In this document: piece after piece, positions 6,637 through 12,268 of the stretch
Layout of the letters: each line of letters begins with the position of its first letter
Numbering within the stretch: the stretch's first letter is position 1
Origin: CAZEVY01 sp964515555
GTDB taxonomy: Bacteria; Acidobacteriota; Terriglobia; Bryobacterales; Bryobacteraceae
Assembly: GCA_964515555.1 (NCBI GenBank)
Contig: CAZEVY010000134.1
Span: 1 to 12,268 of the forward strand
Direction of reading: 5' to 3'
DNA: 12,268 nucleotides
The notes under the pieces: model-generated
What the model was told of the DNA's origin: nothing
The model's database searches: none
The model's input: only the letters and a program-made list of their open reading frames with translations
Position numbers and translations under genes: made by a program

Positions 6637-8658
6637 CTACTGCTTCGCGGCGCCCGTTTCCCGGGCCAGGCGGACGCGCCCGCCTTCCACCTTCTTGCGT
6701 ATCTTCGCCATTTCGTTGCGATCCTGTTCGCCCGGCGCCGACGCCTCCCACTCCTTGAGAGCCCGCTCCCACTCCCCGACAGCCTCCTTCAGGCGGCCCT
6801 GCTGGAGGTAGACATCGCCCAGGTGGTCATGAATGGTGGGATCGCGCGATGCTTTCGCGAGCGCGCGCTTGAGATAATCCTCGGCTTCGGCCAGCTTGCC
6901 CTGCCGGAAGTAGACCCACCCCAGGCTGTCCAGGTAAGCGCCATTGTGCGGGTCCAGGTCGAGCGCCTTGCGGACCATGTCGTGCGCCTCGCTGAGCCGC
7001 ACATTGCGGTCCGCCAGCATGTAGCCCAGATAGTTCAACACCGAGGCATTCTCCGGATTCATCTTCAGGACTTTCCGGAATTCCGCCTCGGACTCCTCGA
7101 ACTTCTTCATCTTTTCGAACATCGCTCCGCGCGTGAAATGAATGGTCTCCAGTTCGTCGTCGCCTTTGGAGAGCTTCTCGGCCTCGTCGAGCGCCTTGCC
7201 CATGGCCCCGAAATCCTTGGTCTTCTCGTGCACCTGCGCCATCGAGAGCCAGGTCTCGCGATCGCTCTTGCCGTCGAACAGCTTCTTCACTTCCGCGACC
7301 GCCATCTCGCCCTTGCCGACATCGGCCAGCAGCGTGGCGCGCACCACGCGCAGCACCCGCTCCTCGGGATATTTTCGAATCCCCGCGTCGGCCTCCTCGA
7401 GCGCCTTGGCGAAATCCTTGGCCTGCCGCCAGGTGTCGACGATCTGCGCGCTGGCTCGCCCGCCCAGGTTCTGGTCGAGTTCGGCGATCTGCCGGAAGGC
7501 GGCCACCGCCTCGGCCCAGCGCTCGTGCGACCGGTAGAGCAGCCCCATGCGCTCCAGCAGCAGCGCCCGGCTCCCGCGCTCGGACTCGCTGTAGGAAGAC
7601 TTCGCGGTCATCTCGACGATCTGCTTCATGGCGCGGATCGCCTCTTCGGACTTGCCCTCGGCCTCAAGAATGGTGACCTCGTTGTACAGGATCTCAACGC
7701 TGTCCGGCGCCAGCGCCTTGGCCTTGTCGATGGCGCCGCGCGCCTTGTCGAACTGTCCCTTCGACCGGTAGATCTGCGAGAGCCGCAGCAAAGCCTGGAC
7801 GTCCTTGTCGTCCTCGGCGACGAGTTCCTCGTAGAGCTTCGCGGCCTCGTCCTCGCGCCCTGAGAACATCATGTTCTGCGCCAGGGCGCGCTTGATGTCG
7901 GCGTTGCCGCCGGCCAACTCGAGCGCCTTCTCCAGCGCGTCGGCGGCGAGCTTGTACTCCTTCATCTGCTCGTACAGTCCGGCCAGCGCCGTCAGCGTGC
8001 GGAGGTTGGGACTCTTCTGCGCCAGGCGATGCATCAGCAGGCTGGCCTTCTTCACGTCGCCGAGATCGGCGTAGACCAGCGACAGTCCCATGAGAGCGTC
8101 TTCGTTGTCGGGGTCCTTGTCGAGCGCTTTCTGGAACGCCTTCTCGGCCTCCGGCGATTTCTGCGCGACCTTGTAGAGACGCCCCAGCGTCAGCAGGATG
8201 TCGACGTCGCCGGGCTCCTTCTCGCTGATCTTTTCGTACTGCTCGATGGCCTTGTTGAGCATCTCCTCCCGCACCTGGCCGCGCTGCACGTCGCCGATCA
8301 GGCGGCTGTAGATGCGGCCCAGGATGCGGCGCGAGTTGGTGTCGTCGGGATTCTGCTTCAGGGCCGACTCGGCGTCGGTCACGGCCTCGCGCAGGCGGCC
8401 GGATTGAATGTAGAGGTCCGACAGTTCGTCGCAGACCAGGCGCGCGCCGGGGTCGGCCTTGAGGACCTCGCGGAAGTGGTCGATGGCTTTGTTCAGGTAC
8501 TCGCCGCGATTGCCGTACGTCGCCGCCAGCTCGGCGTAGAGGTGGCCCATCGAGTAGTTGTAATAGGACGACGCGCGGTCCGGTTCTTTCGGCGCCTGCG
8601 CGAGGGCGGTGACGGCGGACGGAACCGCTGCCAGAAAAACGGCGACAAGCCTGTTCAT
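6637..8658 (-). CDS. Secreted tetratricopeptide-repeat protein
   Basis: 673 residues. Residues 1-21 form a signal peptide ending ALAQA, so the mature protein should be periplasmic or outer-membrane-associated. The rest is a chain of about 15 TPR units from near residue 30 to 640, with the usual G-Y, A and P spacing. Examples are LGRLYKVAQKSPEAEKAFQK, LSLVYADLGDVKKASLL and LGDVYLQQGRLKEAVGEWER. The block near 538-600 (NYLGYMLADR, then YLDSLGWVYFRQGKLAEAE) is a well-conserved module in large bacterial TPR proteins. No catalytic domain is visible, so it is most likely a scaffold for protein contacts. The start is supported by AGGAAGGG about 11 bases upstream. It is the first gene of a unit with secG and tRNA-Leu. 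A link with secretion is suggested by position only. Confidence 0.9.
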   Translation of the reverse strand: MNRLVAVFLAAVPSAVTALAQAPKEPDRASSYYNYSMGHLYAELAATYGNRGEYLNKAIDHFREVLKADPGARLVCDELSDLYIQSGRLREAVTDAESALKQNPDDTNSRRILGRIYSRLIGDVQRGQVREEMLNKAIEQYEKISEKEPGDVDILLTLGRLYKVAQKSPEAEKAFQKALDKDPDNEDALMGLSLVYADLGDVKKASLLMHRLAQKSPNLRTLTALAGLYEQMKEYKLAADALEKALELAGGNADIKRALAQNMMFSGREDEAAKLYEELVAEDDKDVQALLRLSQIYRSKGQFDKARGAIDKAKALAPDSVEILYNEVTILEAEGKSEEAIRAMKQIVEMTAKSSYSESERGSRALLLERMGLLYRSHERWAEAVAAFRQIAELDQNLGGRASAQIVDTWRQAKDFAKALEEADAGIRKYPEERVLRVVRATLLADVGKGEMAVAEVKKLFDGKSDRETWLSMAQVHEKTKDFGAMGKALDEAEKLSKGDDELETIHFTRGAMFEKMKKFEESEAEFRKVLKMNPENASVLNYLGYMLADRNVRLSEAHDMVRKALDLDPHNGAYLDSLGWVYFRQGKLAEAEDYLKRALAKASRDPTIHDHLGDVYLQQGRLKEAVGEWERALKEWEASAPGEQDRNEMAKIRKKVEGGRVRLARETGAAKQ

Positions 8659-8684
8659 GGGGTGAGAGACCCTTCCTGTTTTTC

Positions 8685-8690
8685 AGTATA
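8685..8690 (-). promoter_or_regulatory. Candidate -10 box of the TPR-secG-tRNA unit
   Basis: TATACT on the minus strand, 27 bases before the TPR start codon. The hexamer 17 bases further upstream (GAGGGG) does not resemble a -35, so support is partial. Confidence 0.3.
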
Positions 8691-8735
8691 CCGTGATGCG
8701 CCGTGCGCCCCTCAGGCTAGTGGTGCGCGAGCGTT

Positions 8736-8770
8736 CAGCCGTGTTCGCTCTCCGGACCACGGTTCGGCTG
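8736..8770. repeat. Interrupted dyad upstream of the antitoxin gene
   Basis: CAGCCG (8736-8741) is complementary to CGGCTG (8765-8770), and the overlapping CCGTG (8739-8743) to CACGG (8758-8762). RHH antitoxins often bind such dyads to repress their own operon, and this one lies just before the putative -10 at 8788. In GC-rich DNA such short matches also arise by chance. Confidence 0.25.
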
Positions 8771-8787
8771 ACAGCGCCTCCTTCCCG

Positions 8788-8793
8788 TAGAAT
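8788..8793 (+). promoter_or_regulatory. Candidate -10 box of the toxin-antitoxin operon
   Basis: TAGAAT, 28 bases before the GTG start of the antitoxin. Possible -35 elements (TTCGGC at 8763, CTGACA at 8768) have poor spacing (19 and 14). If used, transcription starts near 8800, which excludes the alternative ATG at 8792. Confidence 0.3.
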
Positions 8794-8821
8794 GCTTGCT
8801 AGGCTGGAAGCAGAGGCTCCT

Positions 8822-9067
8822 GTGACGATTACGATTGACCCCAAGCTGGAAGCCCGACTCCGCGAGAAGGCGGAAGCGGAAGGACTTTCTGTTGATGCCT
8901 ACGTCGAGCGTCTCGTCAGTACCGAACAATCCGCGGACGACCATCTCCGCGACCTTGCCTTGGAGGGTTTGGACTCAAAAGCGCCCATCGAGGCCAGGCC
9001 CGACTACTGGGAAGAAAAGCATCGCCGCCTGGATGAGCGTCTAAAGAAACCGACGCCAGGTGACTAA
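8822..9067 (+). CDS. Antitoxin, ribbon-helix-helix (ParD-like)
   Basis: 81-residue likely antitoxin of a type II toxin-antitoxin pair. The N-terminus TITIDPKLEARLREKAEAEG then LSVDAYVERLV (2-32) has the strand-helix-helix pattern of RHH DNA-binding antitoxins. The charged C-terminal part (EARPDYWEEKHRRLDERLKK, 57-76) would be the toxin-binding tail. It should bind and neutralise the toxin and repress the operon. GTG 8822 is chosen because AGAGG lies 5 bases upstream and homology-like sequence starts there; an in-frame ATG at 8792 would add ten residues. The stop overlaps the toxin start by 8 bases, typical of translational coupling. The exact antitoxin family is not certain. Confidence 0.78.
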   Translation: MTITIDPKLEARLREKAEAEGLSVDAYVERLVSTEQSADDHLRDLALEGLDSKAPIEARPDYWEEKHRRLDERLKKPTPGD

Positions 9068-9474
9068 CGCTCGTTACGTGGTCCGGCCAAGGGCGGACCG
9101 CGATCTGGATGACCAAGCCTTCTATTTACGCCACGGCGGGTAGCCCCGACGTCGGACACCGTTTCCTTGTTGCCGCGCACGATACGTTTGCCCTTCTTGC
9201 CACTCAGCCCAACATGGNNNNNNNNNNNNNNNNNNNNNNNNNNNNNNNNNNNNNNNNNNNNNNNNNNNNNNNNNNNNNNNNNNNNNNNNNNNNNNNNNNN
9301 NNNNNNNNNNNNNNNNNACATCTGGAACTGAGTTCCCTGCGCGTATTTCGCGTGGTCGGCTTCGAAAAGATCCTCATCCTCTACCTTCCACTTCTCGATG
9401 GCGTGGATATTCTCCGTGTTGTGCATGGGCCGAGAAATCTGGATGCGCTCCTCCGCCGTGAGGGGTTGGAGTAG
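9060..9474 (+). CDS. RelE/ParE-family toxin, apparent frameshift, spans assembly gap
   Basis: Toxin partner of the upstream antitoxin. From GTG 9060 the frame reads NARYVVRPRADRDLDDQAF then YLRHGG and meets TAG at 9141. In the +1 frame the family sequence continues without a break: GSPDVGHRFLVAAHDTF, ALLATQPNM, then 100 Ns, then LRVFRVVGFEKILILYLPL and ILRVVHGPRNLDALL, stopping at 9474. Both halves fit the RelE/ParE fold (A..DL, FL.A...TF..LA..P.MG, LR...V.GF...L.FY, I.RVVHG.R.L). Removing one G from GGG at 9138-9140 restores one frame. Either the gene is truly inactivated or this is a base error, which is plausible so near a scaffold join. ParE toxins poison gyrase and RelE toxins cleave ribosomal mRNA; which applies here cannot be told. 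Confidence 0.75.
9218..9317. other. Assembly gap (100 Ns) inside the toxin gene
   Basis: Exactly 100 Ns, a size commonly used as a placeholder for unknown length. The toxin homology on the two sides suggests only a short missing stretch, so the true gap is probably much smaller than 100 bases. Confidence 0.98.
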
Positions 9475-9776
9475 CCTGATCAAACTCGATCGGTGAGTGC
9501 CTGCAATAGACCGGGAACGCACTCATATCGCTTGGTACACCACCGCGACGAGTCACCGTCGCTTCATCTCTCGATCCCCCTCATCCATCAATGGCTTGCG
9601 AGACGATCTGAACCGAATCCCACCAACGCCGTGCTAAATACGTAGAGAACGAACCGCCGCCGCAGGCTTCCTTCGTGCGCGTTCCGCCCGTCGTGTGCCG
9701 GCCTCGACCCTGAGCGGCAAAAGAGCAGCAAAAGGGCAACACGAAATTCGCAGTCGATGGTAACGTCTTAATACAC
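9475..9776. other. 302-base intergenic region, no gene seen
   Basis: Separates the toxin gene from the receptor gene. No convincing coding frame or RNA gene is visible. The one structure noted is a perfect hairpin GCGACG-AGTCAC-CGTCGC (9545-9562) followed by TTCATCTCTC, which might weakly terminate the toxin transcript. The G+C content is a little lower near 9590-9650. No clear promoter for the receptor was found. Confidence 0.5.
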
Positions 9777-12268
9777 ATGCCCCTGTGGAACATGGCCATC
9801 GCGAGCCTCCTGTGGATCCCGCTGGCCGCCGCGCAGGGAGTCCCCATCACCGGCGTGGTGCTCGATCCCACGGGCGTCCCGATTCCCAATGCCGCCGTCG
9901 TGCTGAACGCCGGGCGCGACCGCATCGCCGAGCACCGCACCGCCGCCGACGGCGCCTTCCGCTTCGAGAATGTCGCCCCGGGCGCATACGAAGTCGTGGT
10001 CCGCCGACACGCCTTCGAGGAAAGCGTTAGCCGCATCCGCGTGGGCGCGCGCGCGCCCAACCCCCTTCGCATTCGGCTGAAACTGGCGGAGCTGCGCCAG
10101 GAGATCACCGTCACCGACACCCGCAATCGCATCAATACCCAGATCGCCGACAATCTCGACGTTCCCGCCTTCGACCGGGCCATGCTGGACCGGCTCCCGG
10201 CGATGAACAACGACCCGCTGGCCGCCATCATGCGGTTCGTCGACGCTACTTCGCTGGGCGATGGCGGCGTGGAAATCCTGGTCGACGGCATGCCGTCGTC
10301 GGCCAAGGTCGTCTCGCCTTCGGCCATTCAGGAGATCCGCATCAACCAGAATCCGTACACCGCGGAATTCAACGGGCACGGGGGCTCGCGCATCGAGATC
10401 ATCTCGGCCTCGGCGATGAGCGCCTATCACGGCGCCTTCAACTACCTCTTCCGGGACCACCACCTCGACGCGCGGCCCGGTTTCGCCGCCACGCGCCCTC
10501 CGGATCACCGCAACATCTTCGAAGGCAACCTCACAGGACCGGCCGGCAAGGGCACATCCTTCCTGGTGAGCGGCGAAAGCGTCCACATCGGCAACAATCC
10601 CATCGTCGTCGCGCGGACGCTCGATGGCGATGTGCGTCTCAACTCGCCGCTCACGGTTCGGGAGTCGTCCTTCGCCGCCCGCCTCAACCGCCAGTGGAAC
10701 AAGAACCATCAGATCTCCTTCCGGTTCGAGTTCGACGACGAATCCGTGCGCGGCGCCGGAATCGGCGGATTCACACTTCCCGAGGCCGGCTCGAACGTGA
10801 GCGCCGGCGAGCGGCAGTTCCACATTCAGCATCGCGCCACGCTCACCCCGCGACTGGTGCACGAGCTTCAGTTCCGCGCCGGATACCGCAGCAACGCCAC
10901 CCGCGGCATTCATCCGGACGCCGTCCGCATCGTCGTGCCCGGCGCCTTCACCGGCGGCGGCGCGCAGAACGACTCCAGCAGCTCCGAGAGCCGCGCGCAA
11001 TGGCACTGGACGCTGAGCTACGTCGCCGGCCGTCACGCGGTGAAAACCGGCGTCAGCTCGCCGGACGTCAATCGGCGAACCCTCGTCGACCGCTCCAATT
11101 TCCTGGGCACTTATACCTTCCCGACGCTCGATGACTACCGTCTCGGCCGCCCGTTGAGCTTCCAGCAGCAGCAAGGGGAGCCTCGCATCCGCCTTTGGGT
11201 CAAGGAGGCCGCCGCGTTTGTCGAGGACGAGTACCGTCTCCGGCCCGGTCTCTCGCTGTCGCTCGGACTGCGCTGGGACTGGCAGAACTATTTCGGCGAC
11301 AACAACAACTTCGCGCCGAGGCTGGCGTTCGCCTGGGCGCCGGGCAGATCGAGAAAGACCGTGGTGCGCGGCGGCGGCGGCTACTTCTATGATCGAGGCC
11401 AGTGGCGGCCCCTCGCCGACACGCGCCGCTATGACGGTCTTCGCTTGCGCGACATTCTGATCCGCACGCCGGGTTATCCGAATCCCTTCGCCGGCGGCGC
11501 CGTCTCCTCGCCGCCGCCCAGTATTTCCCGCTTCGACCCCACGATCCGGACTCCCTACCGGCTCATGTACAACCTGGGCGTCGAGCGCCAGCTTCCCAAG
11601 GCGGTCATTGCGATCGTCTATCGCGGGCATGCCGCCACCAAGTCCTACCGCTCGCGCGACGTCAACGCGCCCTATCCCGGAACGACCGAGCGCGTCGACC
11701 CGTCCATCGGCGTGCTCCGCAACTTCGAATCCTCGGCGGGGCTGCGCGCACGGCATCTCGAGCTGACGCTGCGCACGCAGTCGACCAAACGCTTCAGCGG
11801 CACCATGCAGTACGTGCGGGGCCGCGCGCGCAACAACACCGACGGACTGTACGCGTTCCCGGCCAACAACTGGGATCTCAGCCTGGAATGGGCGCCTCAC
11901 GACGAGATTCGCCGTCACCGCTTTCAAACTGCCGGGACCGTCAAGGTTCCGCGGCTCGGCGACCTCGGCGTCATCTTTCAGGCCGCCAGCGGAGGCTATT
12001 TCGATCTGACCACCGGCCGCGACGACAATCGCGACGGCTTCGCCCGCGACCGCCCGCCCGGCGTCCGCCGCAACAGTCTCCTGGGACCGGGCTTCGCGGA
12101 GCTGGACGCACGATGGTCGCGCGAGTTCATCCTGGACCGGAAGAAGAGCGAGAAAGGTCCGGTGCTCACCGTCGGCGCCGACGCCTCGAACGTCATCAAC
12201 AAGTTCAACGCCGGCCAGATGGTCGGGAACCAGAGCTCGCCGTTCTTTCTCCAGCCGGTCAGCTCGCG
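9777..12268 (+). CDS. Oar-like TonB-dependent receptor with carboxypeptidase-regulatory-like domain, 3'-truncated
   Basis: Outer-membrane beta-barrel protein, open from ATG 9777 to the right edge (830 codons). Residues 1-20 are a signal peptide (ending PLAAAQ). Residues 21-102 form a carboxypeptidase-regulatory-like beta domain (ITGVVLDPTGVPIPNAAVVL, then TAADGAFRFENVAPGAYEV). A plug-like region follows: VEILVDGMP (165-173), SAIQEIRINQNPYTAEF (182-198), RIEIIS (205-210), YHGAFNYLFRDHHLDAR (217-233). The rest is barrel, with RTPYRLMYNLGVERQ and TGRDDNRDGFARDRPPG (746-762) near the end. The final visible NVINKFNAG...SSPFF resembles the last strands of the family, so perhaps only 10-20 residues are missing. 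No TonB box was recognised. Substrate unknown; relatives are often linked to import of polymers or siderophores. There is no Shine-Dalgarno at 9777; ATG 9792 is an alternative start that keeps the signal peptide. Confidence 0.92.
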   Translation, partial: MPLWNMAIASLLWIPLAAAQGVPITGVVLDPTGVPIPNAAVVLNAGRDRIAEHRTAADGAFRFENVAPGAYEVVVRRHAFEESVSRIRVGARAPNPLRIRLKLAELRQEITVTDTRNRINTQIADNLDVPAFDRAMLDRLPAMNNDPLAAIMRFVDATSLGDGGVEILVDGMPSSAKVVSPSAIQEIRINQNPYTAEFNGHGGSRIEIISASAMSAYHGAFNYLFRDHHLDARPGFAATRPPDHRNIFEGNLTGPAGKGTSFLVSGESVHIGNNPIVVARTLDGDVRLNSPLTVRESSFAARLNRQWNKNHQISFRFEFDDESVRGAGIGGFTLPEAGSNVSAGERQFHIQHRATLTPRLVHELQFRAGYRSNATRGIHPDAVRIVVPGAFTGGGAQNDSSSSESRAQWHWTLSYVAGRHAVKTGVSSPDVNRRTLVDRSNFLGTYTFPTLDDYRLGRPLSFQQQQGEPRIRLWVKEAAAFVEDEYRLRPGLSLSLGLRWDWQNYFGDNNNFAPRLAFAWAPGRSRKTVVRGGGGYFYDRGQWRPLADTRRYDGLRLRDILIRTPGYPNPFAGGAVSSPPPSISRFDPTIRTPYRLMYNLGVERQLPKAVIAIVYRGHAATKSYRSRDVNAPYPGTTERVDPSIGVLRNFESSAGLRARHLELTLRTQSTKRFSGTMQYVRGRARNNTDGLYAFPANNWDLSLEWAPHDEIRRHRFQTAGTVKVPRLGDLGVIFQAASGGYFDLTTGRDDNRDGFARDRPPGVRRNSLLGPGFAELDARWSREFILDRKKSEKGPVLTVGADASNVINKFNAGQMVGNQSSPFFLQPVSS

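Noticed and set aside
6823..7863. 346-codon plus-strand open frame
   Set aside because: Antisense shadow of the TPR gene; composition is biased (Leu, Arg, His) with no domain.
8693..8821. Longer antitoxin starting upstream of 8822
   Set aside because: The extra residues do not resemble an RHH protein. The likely -10 (8788-8793) and the AGAGG site favour GTG 8822.
9218..9317. Masked repeat or CRISPR hidden by Ns
   Set aside because: Toxin homology continues on both sides in a compatible frame, so the Ns look like a scaffold join and not an array; no direct repeats flank it.
9768..11927. 719-codon open frame on the minus strand
   Set aside because: It lies opposite the receptor gene, whose plus-strand frame shows a signal peptide and clear family motifs throughout. 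The minus frame has no recognisable domain and is the usual by-product of GC-rich codon use.

Overview
The window looks like a chromosomal piece of a high-GC Gram-negative bacterium, most likely an Acidobacteriota member (inference). The main clue is the large outer-membrane protein at the right end. It joins a carboxypeptidase-regulatory-like domain, a plug-like segment with NPYTAEF and YHGAFNYLFRD, and a C-terminal TGRDDNRDGFARDRPPG signature, an architecture expanded in that phylum. GTG starts are common, and strong G/C third-position bias marks the real reading frames. A run of exactly 100 Ns shows this is a scaffold with one unresolved join.

Layout. Positions 1-1553 (+): 3' part of aconitate hydratase, cut by the window edge. 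1554-2492 (-): secreted protein with a BsuPI-like C-terminal domain, stop to stop with aconitase. 2493-2666: divergent control region with a TATAAT box and a perfect GC-rich inverted repeat. 2667-4059 (+): a two-gene operon, a cysteine-free Rrf2/CymR-type regulator followed 10 bases later by cysteine synthase CysK. 4289-5110 (+): DUF72 protein behind a good sigma-70-like promoter. 5107-5985 (-): Tat-exported aldo/keto reductase whose stop overlaps the DUF72 stop in a CTAG. 8658-6110 (-): a tight unit of a secreted TPR protein, secG and tRNA-Leu(GAG). 8822-9474 (+): a type II toxin-antitoxin pair (RHH antitoxin, RelE/ParE-like toxin); the toxin has an apparent +1 frameshift and is split by the N gap. 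9777-12268 (+): a nearly complete Oar-like TonB-dependent receptor that runs off the right end.

How the parts work together. Most of the window is housekeeping: TCA cycle, cysteine synthesis, Sec secretion and a tRNA. The most informative association is the regulator-cysK pair. The regulator resembles Bacillus CymR, which uses CysK as its co-sensor, and it ends in an isoleucine, the residue CysK partners insert into its active site. The secG-tRNA-Leu(GAG) order repeats the secG-leuU arrangement of E. coli. No clearly new multi-gene system is visible. The nearest candidates for something undescribed are the CymR/CysK-like module in a non-Firmicute background, the secreted TPR gene placed ahead of secG, and the secreted BsuPI-like protein.
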